Origin: Planctomycetaceae bacterium
Lineage (GTDB): Bacteria; Planctomycetota; Planctomycetia; Pirellulales; Pirellulaceae
DNA: 58,549 nt
NCBI GenBank assembly: GCA_005778405.1
Contig: SXOA01000152.1
Location: 1 to 58,549, forward strand
Reading direction: 5' to 3'
The notes under the pieces were generated by a model. The model saw only the letters and a list, made by a program, of their open reading frames with translations, searched no databases and was not told the DNA's origin. Positions 15,283 to 23,684 of the stretch are shown one piece after another. The translations under genes and the position numbers were made by a program. How positions within the stretch are numbered: position 1 is the first letter of the stretch; every line of letters begins with the position of its first letter.

Positions 15283-16527
15283 ATGGTACGCACGTTCTGT
15301 TGGGCTATTGCAGTCACCCTTACAGGAATTTTCGTCGGGAGCGCTGCCTTCTTGCCCGAGGCCGTCGCCCAAACCAAAGTTCAGTTTGAGCAAGCCCGCA
15401 AAAAGATGGTCGAAGAAGTGGTCGTCGGCTCGGGGGTCAAGGACGAGCGGGTCATCAAGGCGATGCTCGCCACTCCCCGCCACGAATTCGTGGAAATCCG
15501 GTACCGCCGCGACGCCTACCTCGATAAAGCCATCCCTATCGGCGACAAGCAGACAATCTCCTCCCCCTTCATCGTCTCCTACATGACGCAGTCGCTCGAC
15601 CCCAAGCCCACCGACATCGTCCTGGAAATCGGCACCGGCAGCGGCTATCAGGCGGCCGTCCTCAGCCCGCTCGTCAAGGAAGTTTACAGCATCGAAATCG
15701 TGGAGACGCTGGGCAAAAACGCCGCCAAAGTTCTCAAGCGGCTCGGTTACGACAACGTCACAACCAAGGTCGGCGACGGCTACCTCGGCTGGAAAGAGCA
15801 CGCCCCGTTCGACAAGATCATCGTCACCTGCTCGCCGGAAAAAGTTCCCGAGCCGCTCGTCGAGCAGCTCAAGGAAGGGGGGCTGATGGTCGTTCCCGTC
15901 GGCCAGCGATATGAGCAAACACTGGTACTCCTCCGCAAGAAGGACGGCAAGCTCGAGTCCGAAAAGTTGCTCCCCACGCTCTTTGTTCCCATGACCGGCA
16001 AGGCGGAGGAGATTCGCAAGGTCAAGCCCGATCCAGAAAATCCCACGCTGGCCAACGGCAGCTTCGAGGAAGAGGCCTTTCCCAGCGGGGCCCAGCCCGG
16101 CTGGTATTACGAAAAGCACGTCAAGTGGGAAACCGACGGCAAGTCGCCCGACGGCGAGCACTACGTCAGCTTCACCAACTCGGAGCCCGGCGTCTCGGCC
16201 CACCTGCTGCAAGGTTTTGGCATCGACGGCCGCAAGGTGAAACAGCTCAAGGTTTCCGCCCAGGTGATGACCCAGAATTCCGCCCGGGGTCAAGAAGAGA
16301 ACGAGATGTGCTACATCATGTTCACGCTCTACGACGACCAGCGGCGAGACCTGGGGATGCAAGTGATGGGCCCCTTCCTAGGGACCAGCGACTGGCACGA
16401 AGAAGCCAAAACGTTCGACATCCCCCTCTCCGCCCGCGAAGGCATCTTCCGCATCGGCCTCTTCGGCGGCACCGGCACCGCCTCATTCGACAAGATCAGC
16501 ATGAAGAAGGTGGAGGGGAAGAAGTAG
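15283..16527 (+). CDS. pcm: Protein-L-isoaspartate O-methyltransferase with signal peptide and extra C-terminal domain
   Basis: PIMT methylates isoaspartyl residues with S-adenosylmethionine so that they can revert to aspartate. All core motifs are present: IGDKQTISSPFIVSYM with the active-site motif at residues 90-95, SAM motif I VLEIGTGSGYQ (113-123), VTCSPEKVPEPLVEQLKEGG and MVVPVG (about 202-207). Two features are unusual. Residues 1-30 look like a cleavable signal peptide (basic start, WAIAVTLTGIFVGSAAF, then AVAQ), which would send the enzyme out of the cytoplasm. Residues about 252-414 form an added beta-rich domain (NGSFEEE, GEHYVSFTNSEPG, FRIGLFGGTGTASFDKI) like carbohydrate-binding jelly rolls. 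Normal PIMT has about 210 residues. No other start would remove the signal-like segment without cutting near the catalytic domain. Enzyme family firm; location inferred. Confidence 0.85.
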   Translation: MVRTFCWAIAVTLTGIFVGSAAFLPEAVAQTKVQFEQARKKMVEEVVVGSGVKDERVIKAMLATPRHEFVEIRYRRDAYLDKAIPIGDKQTISSPFIVSYMTQSLDPKPTDIVLEIGTGSGYQAAVLSPLVKEVYSIEIVETLGKNAAKVLKRLGYDNVTTKVGDGYLGWKEHAPFDKIIVTCSPEKVPEPLVEQLKEGGLMVVPVGQRYEQTLVLLRKKDGKLESEKLLPTLFVPMTGKAEEIRKVKPDPENPTLANGSFEEEAFPSGAQPGWYYEKHVKWETDGKSPDGEHYVSFTNSEPGVSAHLLQGFGIDGRKVKQLKVSAQVMTQNSARGQEENEMCYIMFTLYDDQRRDLGMQVMGPFLGTSDWHEEAKTFDIPLSAREGIFRIGLFGGTGTASFDKISMKKVEGKK

Positions 16528-16604
16528 GGGGCAGGGTCAGTGCGAGCAGTGAGAACGGGGTTAGGCATCATAAAACTGGGCAAGAAAGTCTGACCTCGAT
16601 TTCC

Positions 16605-18266
16605 CTATTCGATTGGCATATCGCCTTCGGCGCTCATTTCTGCAGCCGCTGACGGCATGTCGAGACCACACGCATCAGACGATATGAGTGGGAGCTTTGA
16701 GCACTCCGCGGTTTCATCGGCCGGAAAAAGCGCAACGAACTCGGTTGCTTGAATGGTCCTTGGCAACGCTTCCATTGAACTTAGCGTCTCAATCTCATCT
16801 CCGCCGGCCGCGCCGAGATCGCGAAACCGACGCGCGGACACAAGTACTCGAGATTCAAGAGTCGCTGTAGTTCGGTTGTATGCTTCTACTGTTTGACGGA
16901 TATTTTTCCCCAGGCCCACGAAGTGCTCGCTCAACTTGACAATTCGCTCGTAGAGTTCCCTGCCGAGCTTGCTCACTTCCTCCGCATTCGCCGCCAAACG
17001 CTGATGTCGCCATCCTATGGCGACCGCCCGCAGCAAGGAGATCAAGGTCATCGGCGTAGCCACGATTACCTTCTGCTCTACCCCGCGCTCGATCAGGTCC
17101 GGTTGGTATTCGAGAGCGGCTGTGTAGAAGTGCTCGCCTGGAAGGAAAAGGACGACGAATTCTGGCGAAGGTAGGAACTGCTCCCAATACGCCTTTCTTC
17201 CTAGTTCCGAAATGCGGTCAGCGACATGTCGAGCATGATCCTTAAGTTTCGAAGTGCGTGCCTCGTCATCAACGGCCTCCATGGCTTCAATGAATGCGAC
17301 AAGCGGAACTTTGGAGTCAACAACAATATTGGCGTTTCCTGGGAGCTGCACACGTAAATCGGGACGAACGCGACCCTCGTCCGTATTCACACTTTCCTGT
17401 TCGTAAAAATCGCAATGGTCGATCATTCCAGCCATCTCTACCACTCGGCGCAATTGCAGTTCGCCCCACCGTCCGCGAACATGTGGCGCGCGAAGGGCCT
17501 TGACCAGGTTCGACGTTTCACTGCGCAGTTTCTCTTCCGTGGAAATGAGGGATAAGACCTGTTGAGTCAGGGAGCCGTAAGCCTCGGCTCGCGATTTTTC
17601 GAGCTCAGCGATTTTGGCATCGACGTTCTTTAAGGACTCATGCAGCGGCTTGACCAGTTGATCAATCGCCACCTGTCGCTTGTCAAGATCTCCTTTTGCC
17701 TCTGTTTGATGTGTTTCAAGCGCGGCCTTTGCCAATCCGAGGAAGGACTGGTTGTTGGTCTGAAGTGCTTCCGACGCGAGCGCCTTAAAGGCGTCAGCCA
17801 AGTTCTGCTTGGCATGCTCAATCAGCGCCAGCCCTTTCGCAGTCTCGGTGCGCTCGGCGTCGAGCGTCGTTGTGAGACGCGTAACGCTTGTTTGACTATC
17901 GCCAAACTGCGCACGCATTTCCACGAGGTCTGCTTTTAGGTCTCCGAGTTCTTCTTCCGCGCGTGAATTATCGGCCAGTCTCTCTTGGACAGCCACGGTA
18001 AGCGCCGCGTTTTGACTCGCCAATTGCTGATTCTCATTCGAGCAACTTTCTAGCTTTTCGGTTAAGGACTTCAGGCTTACTCGTGCATCGCTGAGGTTTT
18101 GCGACTGCGCGTTCAGTCGTTCTGTGAGTACAGCCCCTTCCGTTTCTATCTCCGTGCGTACGCGGTTTGCAGCTTCCAGAGCTCGATGTCGGCAGAACCA
18201 CCAAACGACCGCACCCCCTGTAAGGAGTCCAGTGACTAATGCGATTATGGGAATGAGTTGAGACAT
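16605..18266 (-). CDS. rmuC: DNA recombination protein RmuC
   Basis: RmuC-family protein, linked to limiting inversions at short inverted repeats and possibly a nuclease. 553 residues: an N-terminal membrane anchor (about residues 5-25, IIALVTGLLTGGAVVWWFC), a long coiled coil (about 30-230), then the RmuC domain (about 240-490) with the family segments VRGRWGELQLRRVVEMAGM, RPDLRVQLPGNANIVVDSKV and KVIVATPMTLISLLRAVAIG. The C-terminal 50 residues are unconserved. By eye the gene has more A/T at third positions than its neighbours, and the AT-richer gene-poor stretch 18267-18940 adjoins its start, which may mean separate acquisition. It is convergent with the PIMT gene. An RmuC role is notable in DNA so rich in inverted repeats, but the link is only suggestive. 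Confidence 0.92.
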   Translation of the reverse strand: MSQLIPIIALVTGLLTGGAVVWWFCRHRALEAANRVRTEIETEGAVLTERLNAQSQNLSDARVSLKSLTEKLESCSNENQQLASQNAALTVAVQERLADNSRAEEELGDLKADLVEMRAQFGDSQTSVTRLTTTLDAERTETAKGLALIEHAKQNLADAFKALASEALQTNNQSFLGLAKAALETHQTEAKGDLDKRQVAIDQLVKPLHESLKNVDAKIAELEKSRAEAYGSLTQQVLSLISTEEKLRSETSNLVKALRAPHVRGRWGELQLRRVVEMAGMIDHCDFYEQESVNTDEGRVRPDLRVQLPGNANIVVDSKVPLVAFIEAMEAVDDEARTSKLKDHARHVADRISELGRKAYWEQFLPSPEFVVLFLPGEHFYTAALEYQPDLIERGVEQKVIVATPMTLISLLRAVAIGWRHQRLAANAEEVSKLGRELYERIVKLSEHFVGLGKNIRQTVEAYNRTTATLESRVLVSARRFRDLGAAGGDEIETLSSMEALPRTIQATEFVALFPADETAECSKLPLISSDACGLDMPSAAAEMSAEGDMPIE

Positions 18267-18940
18267 ACCACCGCCGGCCGATATTTTTCAAGATTCCGTG
18301 GAGTATGAATCGCGTAGGGACGTGTATCAAGAGGAAGGCAGGAGAACAGGAACCCAGGATTGCGAGGCTTTGCGAGCGTACCCTTGGTAACACGCATTCG
18401 CTGGCATTTAATACCCCCAAGTTCCCCGACTCCGGCTCTTTAAGAATCTTAGAAAATATTTGTGTGCCTGTCTTGACTGTTACAATAGAAGTTGCGTACG
18501 AATGGAATATCCGGTGCCCAGGGTCTGCGCGAGAAGGGATTGCTGGGAATTGGGGGAGCATGACCCTCGCCCTGGCCCTCTCCCAAGGGGAGAGGGGAAG
18601 GCCCGGGAGCTGTTTGACAATTGGGTTGTAGAGTTTTTGCTCGCGGAGGAATCGTGCGCGGGGATGATTCACCGCGCGGTGGATTCACGCCTTAAAGCGT
18701 TTCTAATCCGGGACTTAGGACGCATGCCTGAATCACAAAAGCCCGTTTTGGAGCCTGATTCAGAGACTTGCGACGAATGAATCATTCGTAAGTCCATTTT
18801 CTCACTTAAGTTACGGAAATATAAGTCGACGTAACTTTTTTAAGAACAAGTAACGAAAACCATGAATCACGGCCTCCGTCGTGGCTCACGATTGCGCATC
18901 GAAGTCATTAGCAGGTCACGAGTTGCGGCAATTGGGCCAC
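18267..18940. other. Gene-poor stretch between rmuC and the GDPD gene
   Basis: 674 nt with no convincing gene. It holds a 9-bp hairpin CCCTCTCCC (18576-18584) / GGGAGAGGG (18588-18596) within a longer GC-rich repeat-like segment, then an AT-richer stretch from about 18690. The AT-richer part contains an 8-bp inverted repeat AAGTTACG (18808-18815) / CGTAACTT (18830-18837) followed by T residues. An open frame at 18460-18780 has no recognisable protein features. Confidence 0.5.
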
Positions 18941-19780
18941 CTACTTTCCGCGCACGGCCTTGAGCATTCTGCCCGGTGCGTTGGTGATGATGCCGTCGAT
19001 GCCTGCCGCGGCCAGATCTTTGCCGCGGGCGGAGTCGTCGAGGGTGTAGCACCAGGCTTTGAGGCCACGGGCGTGGATGGCGTCGATCTGGTCCTTGGTG
19101 AGTTTGTTGTGGTCCCAGGCGACGATGGAAGCGCCGGTTTCCGCGGCGGCAGCGAGGCGGGCTTCGCTGAGGGGGTCTTTGCCGCTGCCGAGCGCGGCCA
19201 GGACGAGCGTCGGTTCCAGGTCGTGGCAGTCGCGGACGTATTTCCAATCGAAGGACTGGACCACGACGCGGCCCGTGAGCTTCAGCTCGCGGAGGAGCTT
19301 GATGCAGGTTGCCGCATCCCCTTTTTTCCGTTCGATGAGCGTGACGGAGCCGGCCTGGATGCAGGTGAGGGACTCGGCGAGCGTGGGGAGCCTGGTCCCT
19401 TTGAACTTCGGGTCAAACCAGGAGCCGGCGTCGAGCTTTTGCAGGTCGGCCAGTGGAGATTCTTCCACCAGCATCTTGGCTTTGCCAAAAATCGCCTCGG
19501 CATCGGTGGTCCGGTCCAGAAAGTTGTCGTGAATGACGACGGGGACACCTTCCTTGCAGTGGTAGTAGTCGAGCTCCACCAGGTCCGCCTTGAGCTTCAC
19601 GGCCGACGCAAACGCCGGCAGCGTGTTTTCCGGCGCGTGCACGCTGTCCCCCCGGTGGGCAATCACCAGCGGCCCCGGCTGGGAAACGAGCTTCTGGGCT
19701 GGCGTTGGTTCCATGGCGAGAGAGGGGATGGTGGGAACAAGCAGAAAGAGAGTTGCCAGGAGGCGGAACATATTGGTCAT
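18941..19780 (-). CDS. Exported glycerophosphodiester phosphodiesterase
   Basis: GDPD-family enzyme that hydrolyses glycerophosphodiesters to glycerol-3-phosphate and an alcohol. 279 residues. The N-terminus is a signal peptide (MFRLLATLFLLVPTIPSLA), so it acts outside the cytoplasm. The TIM-barrel catalytic motifs are in order: IAHRGDSVHAPENTLPAF with the catalytic His and Arg, VELDYYHCKEGVPVVIHD with the metal-binding Glu/Asp and second His, and the C-terminal AWCYTLDDSARGKDLAAAGIDG. The ATG at 19780 is used; a second ATG at 19771 is equally possible, and neither has a strong ribosome site. The next gene is divergent, 120 nt away, and also encodes an exported phosphoesterase, so the two may serve phosphate or lipid-headgroup recycling together; that is inference. 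Confidence 0.88.
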   Translation of the reverse strand: MTNMFRLLATLFLLVPTIPSLAMEPTPAQKLVSQPGPLVIAHRGDSVHAPENTLPAFASAVKLKADLVELDYYHCKEGVPVVIHDNFLDRTTDAEAIFGKAKMLVEESPLADLQKLDAGSWFDPKFKGTRLPTLAESLTCIQAGSVTLIERKKGDAATCIKLLRELKLTGRVVVQSFDWKYVRDCHDLEPTLVLAALGSGKDPLSEARLAAAAETGASIVAWDHNKLTKDQIDAIHARGLKAWCYTLDDSARGKDLAAAGIDGIITNAPGRMLKAVRGK

Positions 19781-19900
19781 AGGGCTGAGGGAGATAGGCT
19801 CGGTTCCATTGTAGGGGATTGGCGAACGCCCTTGGCTGCTCCCCTCACGCGTCGATATGCTGAGTATCTTCTGGAAACTCGCCCCTTGTGGAGTCATGCC

Positions 19901-20791
19901 GTGACGATCAGCCGACGATCTTTGCTGGCCGGCGCTGCCGGATGTTTCGCGGGACTGGGCACCTGGCGATTGCCGGCCGCGGAGGGAATTGAGGAATTCT
20001 CGTTCGAGATCGTCAGCGATACGCATCTGGGGCGAAACGACAACATCTCGGCCGAGCGGCAGTGGGGCGGAGCGATCACGGAATTAAACGAGGCCAAGGG
20101 GAAGTTCGTTTTGCATCTGGGTGACGTAGTGGATGGTGGCCGCGAGCCGCAGTATCCGATCTATGCAGCGGCGCGCAAGCGACTGAAGAAGCCGATTTAC
20201 GAGATTCCGGGGAACCACGATCCGCACGAGTTGTTCGAGAAGCATGTCCGCACTCCCATCGATTCGGCGTTCGACCACGGGGGCGTGCGATTTCTGCTCT
20301 TGGGGAACGCCCATCGCGATTCGCACGACGGCTTCATCACCCCAGAGCAGATTGCCTGGCTCGACAAACAGTGCGGCGAAGCAGCCGCCAAGGATTTGCG
20401 AATCATCGTTTGTTGCCACGTTCCGGTCCACGCCAACGCTCATCCCGACCGGGGCTGGTTCGTCCAGCCGGCCGATGGACAGACGGCGTTTTACGAACTG
20501 GCGAAACGGCACGCCGGTCATCTGCTGGCCTGTTTACATGGCCACTTCCACAATGGGATTCGAGGCTGGCGCGACCACGGGAATCTGCTGGAAATCCTTT
20601 GCCCATCCGTTTGTTACAACCAGGATCGAAAACTCCAGGAGCACATCAAGTCGGGCTCGGCCAAAGGATTCTTTGTCGAGGAGCTCCGCGCCGGATATTT
20701 GCTGGCCACGCTGGGCAAAGGGCGATTGACGCTTCGCTACAAGCCCTTGGGAGCGGAGCTGCACGGCGAGTACTCGGCAGAGTGGTCGTAG
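19901..20791 (+). CDS. Tat-exported metallophosphoesterase (GTG start)
   Basis: Calcineurin-like metallophosphoesterase. 296 residues from a GTG at 19901, which has GTGGAG 7 nt upstream. The N-terminus TISRRSLLAGAAGCFAGLG is a twin-arginine signal (SRRSLLAG), so the folded, metal-loaded protein is probably exported. The five metal and phosphate motifs follow in order: SDTHLG, HLGDVVDGG, PGNHDPHE, CCHVPVHA and LHGHFHN. The frame stays open far upstream (to 18881), but that part overlaps the divergent GDPD gene in antisense and carries no protein signature. Substrate unknown; possible roles range from nucleotide to lipid-phosphate hydrolysis. Confidence 0.87.
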   Translation: MTISRRSLLAGAAGCFAGLGTWRLPAAEGIEEFSFEIVSDTHLGRNDNISAERQWGGAITELNEAKGKFVLHLGDVVDGGREPQYPIYAAARKRLKKPIYEIPGNHDPHELFEKHVRTPIDSAFDHGGVRFLLLGNAHRDSHDGFITPEQIAWLDKQCGEAAAKDLRIIVCCHVPVHANAHPDRGWFVQPADGQTAFYELAKRHAGHLLACLHGHFHNGIRGWRDHGNLLEILCPSVCYNQDRKLQEHIKSGSAKGFFVEELRAGYLLATLGKGRLTLRYKPLGAELHGEYSAEWS

Positions 20792-20800
20792 CCAGGTTGG

Positions 20801-21997
20801 TCAGTTGAACCAGGCCATGTAGCCCATCGCCGAGGGGTTATCAAACATCTGAAACGCTCGAAAGAGTACGAAGATGTCGATAAACTCTCCTTTTTCCAAG
20901 TACTTTTCGTCGGGACCGCGCTCAATGATCTTGTTCAGGTCAAAATCCGCCGGTGGATCCTCGAGCAACTTTTTTATGTTGATTCCCACTCCCATTTCGA
21001 CCTTGCCGAAGGTTCCCACGGTGAACATCAGCTTCTTGCCGTCCAGCAGGGCTTCCAGTTCCCCCACCGCGGCCAGCCAGGCATCGATCATCTCGTCGCG
21101 GACGGGCATCCGCAGCACGCTTTTTTGCTTGGGATTGGGGAGCCATTCGTAATCGTTGTCCGTTTCCGTGCGGATGTGCCGCCAGGTCTCGCGGTTGAGC
21201 TCCGCAACCTTGATCAGATGCGTGCGAAACCGCGACAGGCGGACGGGCTCGATGATGCGAGGAATGCGGTTGGCCTCCAGCGATTTTTTCATCCGCTCCT
21301 CTTCGGTGCCGACGAACACAACCTTCGGCTTGGCGAAGCCGGTGTCTCCCCAGAGCTCGAATTCGGCTTTGGTATCGAAGGCGAGGAAAATGTCGAGCAT
21401 GCCCGAGAGCAGGTGGCAATAGGCCCGCAGCCAGGCGACGTCCCCGCGGTCGAAGCGGACGAGGAATGACGGGTTGTCCTTGAGGAAGTCGAAGTTCTGC
21501 CGCATCATTTTGGTCAGGATGTCCAGAAAACGGTCGCTCGCCTTGCCATCGCCATCCAGGTCCAGATGCACTTCCGCCAGATGGAGCGGCAGGGAGACCC
21601 GGTCGTCGGTCACGCCAGCCAGGACCTCTTCGGCATCCATCAGGTCGCGGCGAAAGTCATCCAGAATCCGCCGCACATCTTCGTACCGGACGACGGCTGG
21701 CTCGGGATTGTGCGGAACGGGCAGCCGCAGGAAGGGTGCATTCTGGTGTTCCGATTTCAGGCCATATTCGTGGAACGACTGCGCCAGGCGTTCGACGCCG
21801 CGGACGAATTGCAGAACCCCCAGGCCGAACCGAATCTGGTCGTCCTTCGGCGCTACGGCCAGCGCCCGTTCCAGCTCCTGCTGACCCTTCACGAGCTCGC
21901 CGGTAAGCAGATATTTTTCGGCCAGCGGCCGAGCCTCAGGCGCAGCGTATGCTTGCCCCACAACGAATAGCACGAGAGCAATGGTCAGATAGCGCAT
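20801..21997 (-). CDS. Exported hypothetical protein with TPR-like N-terminus
   Basis: No family recognised. 398 residues begin with a signal peptide (YLTIALVLFVVGQAYA). The next 60 residues resemble one or two TPR units (EKYLLTGELVKGQQELERAL followed by PKDDQIRFGLGVLQF). The remainder is helical and charged, with conserved-looking segments WRHIRTETDNDYEWLPNPKQ and FIDIFVLFRAFQMFDNPSAM. Similar exported proteins occur in planctomycete genomes without known role. The ATG at 21997 has GGAGGA 8 nt upstream, which settles the start against an in-frame extension to 22069. It is convergent with the metallophosphoesterase gene, 9 nt apart, and lies downstream of the sialidase-like gene on the same strand. 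Confidence 0.75.
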   Translation of the reverse strand: MRYLTIALVLFVVGQAYAAPEARPLAEKYLLTGELVKGQQELERALAVAPKDDQIRFGLGVLQFVRGVERLAQSFHEYGLKSEHQNAPFLRLPVPHNPEPAVVRYEDVRRILDDFRRDLMDAEEVLAGVTDDRVSLPLHLAEVHLDLDGDGKASDRFLDILTKMMRQNFDFLKDNPSFLVRFDRGDVAWLRAYCHLLSGMLDIFLAFDTKAEFELWGDTGFAKPKVVFVGTEEERMKKSLEANRIPRIIEPVRLSRFRTHLIKVAELNRETWRHIRTETDNDYEWLPNPKQKSVLRMPVRDEMIDAWLAAVGELEALLDGKKLMFTVGTFGKVEMGVGINIKKLLEDPPADFDLNKIIERGPDEKYLEKGEFIDIFVLFRAFQMFDNPSAMGYMAWFN

Positions 21998-22080
21998 GAG
22001 ACATTCCTCCAGTGAAACGGCAGAAACAGCCCAGGGGTCATACCCCGCTTCAGCCGGCCTGGTTTTCACGGGCCCTGGGT

Positions 22081-23079
22081 TTACAGCCTTTTCAGGGGCG
22101 TCCGCAGGAAGAAAACGCCGGAACCGCCGGTCTGCTTTTCATCGACATCGTAGAAGACAGTGCCGAGAGTCTCCTGGTCGAGTTGCACCGTCTTGGGGCA
22201 GGCTCGGCCTCCGATAGGACGGCCGGGGTTGTAGAAGTCCTTGGCCGTTTCGAAGTCCCAGGTTTTGCCGTCGTCCCGCGAGACGACAAACCGCCACTTG
22301 TCGCCGCCGACCCCTGGACCAATCACCTCGCCGGCGACCAGACAGCCGTTATCCGCGGCCATCAAGTCATACCGCCAGCCGTCAGTGTTGATTTTGGGAA
22401 AAGGGGAGACGGTGTCCCAAGTTTTGCCGCTATCCGTGGAACGGAGTCCCAGTCCGCTGATGAGGGTTCCCTTCGCGGTTTTCACGATGGGGACCAGGCC
22501 GTGATTGCGGCCGTCGCCGAAGGGCTTTTCTTCGCCCGTTTTGGCATCGTAGACAATCGTGCGGTCCATGAGCGGAAAAAGCCACTGGTCGCGGGCCAGT
22601 TCGACAATCGGGTGCCGATTCACACTGTGGGGCTCGGGCGCTTTGGGTTTGGCCAGGCTCTTGGGCTCTCCCCACGTCACGCCGTCGTCCTCGCTCAGGG
22701 AGAACTGGGCAAAGCGAGTCTTGCCCCCCTTAGCTTCCTTGTCCGCATACCAGACGTTCCAGACATGCAAGATGCGGCCATCCGCGAGAGTCGTCAAGGA
22801 GCCGGGGTAAATGTTGACTTTCTGAGTCGGGCCGTATTTCGCCGGCTCGCTCCATGATTTGCCGACGTCGGTGGAGCGGGTGATGCGGAGGTCGATGTAC
22901 TCCTGTTGGCCGAAGATGACGAGCACCGTCCCTTTTTTCGTTACGCAAGCCGCCGGATGCACGTGGCCGCTGACGCCGGAGGCGAGACGAACGAAAGGGG
23001 ACGGTCCGTCAGCGGCGGACACTCTTGCGCTGAATATCGCAACTAGCATCAGGGCCAAACAGCAGGTGGCTGACTTCAT
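22081..23079 (-). CDS. Exported sialidase-like (BNR/Asp-box) protein
   Basis: 332-residue beta-propeller of the sialidase superfamily with four Asp boxes: STDVGKSW, SEDDGVTW, STDSGKTW and SRDDGKTW, spaced as in six-bladed propellers. The N-terminus is a signal peptide (ATCCLALMLVAIFSARVSA). Many planctomycete genes of this type are annotated as exo-alpha-sialidase, but the catalytic Arg triad and Tyr/Glu pair cannot be confirmed here; glycan binding or another glycosidase activity is as likely. The ATG at 23079 is preferred to a GTG at 23091. A perfect 22-bp inverted repeat lies just upstream (23097-23167), between this gene and the cupin gene. Confidence 0.78.
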   Translation of the reverse strand: MKSATCCLALMLVAIFSARVSAADGPSPFVRLASGVSGHVHPAACVTKKGTVLVIFGQQEYIDLRITRSTDVGKSWSEPAKYGPTQKVNIYPGSLTTLADGRILHVWNVWYADKEAKGGKTRFAQFSLSEDDGVTWGEPKSLAKPKAPEPHSVNRHPIVELARDQWLFPLMDRTIVYDAKTGEEKPFGDGRNHGLVPIVKTAKGTLISGLGLRSTDSGKTWDTVSPFPKINTDGWRYDLMAADNGCLVAGEVIGPGVGGDKWRFVVSRDDGKTWDFETAKDFYNPGRPIGGRACPKTVQLDQETLGTVFYDVDEKQTGGSGVFFLRTPLKRL

Positions 23080-23096
23080 TAGCGTATCCACGTAAG

Positions 23097-23167
23097 GGGG
23101 TCGGGAGTCTTTGGCGTCGATGATTGTACCAGATGGAAAATCGAGGACGCCAAAGACTCCCGACCCC
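23097..23167. repeat. Perfect 22-bp inverted repeat (family F)
   Basis: Left arm 23097-23118 (GGGGTCGGGAGTCTTTGGCG plus two bases) and right arm 23146-23167 are exact reverse complements, separated by 27 nt. On the minus strand it lies between the cupin stop and the sialidase-like start and would form a very stable mRNA hairpin. Confidence 0.92.
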
Positions 23168-23171
23168 GGCT

Positions 23172-23537
23172 CTATTTCGCGTCCACATAGTCAATCCTGA
23201 ACGGCTTGTTGGTGATGAACACCACGACCACATCGCCGTCGGCACTCGCCCCGTGCTCCATCGTCTCTCCCTCAGGAAACCAGACGAACGAACCGGGCGG
23301 AAACGAGCCGGCGTGGGTGACGAGAGTTCCTTCCAGAACGTACATGCCGTGGCCGCAGGGGTGCGTATGAGCCGGATTGATGATGCCGGCTGGATAGCGG
23401 ACCAGGCGGATTTCCATGCCGGTTTCCTGGTCGGTGTAGAGATTCTTGCGAAAAAGGGCCTTGCCAATTCGCTCGTTGAACCGCTCTTCCCAGGGCATTT
23501 CGGCGGCGTTGACAGTGAGGAGGTTGCTGTTGTTCAT
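23172..23537 (-). CDS. Small cupin-domain protein
   Basis: A 121-residue single-domain cupin. Cupin motif 1 is visible as PAHTHPCGHGMYVLEG (two His spaced as metal ligands, followed by Glu) and motif 2 as PPGSFVWFPEGETMEHG. It resembles ChrR-type anti-sigma cupins and small metal-binding cupins; no catalytic role can be assigned. It has no signal peptide and is probably cytoplasmic. The ATG at 23537 is chosen because the upstream frame to 23666 runs through an inverted repeat and encodes low-complexity sequence. It lies between the nitrilase and sialidase-like genes on the same strand, but both gaps hold large hairpins, so the three may not form a simple operon. Confidence 0.8.
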   Translation of the reverse strand: MNNSNLLTVNAAEMPWEERFNERIGKALFRKNLYTDQETGMEIRLVRYPAGIINPAHTHPCGHGMYVLEGTLVTHAGSFPPGSFVWFPEGETMEHGASADGDVVVVFITNKPFRIDYVDAK

Positions 23538-23584
23538 AATTGATTCCCAAAAGTGAATGCCGCCTACATGGTTCAGATCAGATT

Positions 23585-23663
23585 GAACAGAAGGGAACAA
23601 AGGAATCGAAGAAGAAAAGCGATGGCCCCTGCATTTCTTCGTTTCCTTTGTTACCTTCTGTTC
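23585..23663. repeat. 29-bp near-perfect inverted repeat (family E, copy 1)
   Basis: Left arm 23585-23613 (GAACAGAAGGGAACAAAGGA onwards) pairs with right arm 23635-23663 with two mismatches and a 21-nt loop. A single related arm recurs at 54606-54630. It fills the gap between the nitrilase stop and the cupin start. Confidence 0.85.
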
Positions 23664-23684
23664 CAAACCTCTGGTTCATTCAAA

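Noticed and set aside
18460..18780. Open frame of 106 codons on the plus strand in the gene-poor stretch.
   Set aside because: It runs through the CCCTCTCCC hairpin, shows no domain, signal or ribosome site, and its residue composition follows the repeat.
18881..19900. Very long upstream extension of the metallophosphoesterase frame.
   Set aside because: It is antisense to the GDPD gene and carries no protein signature; the GTG at 19901 with Tat signal and ribosome site explains the gene.
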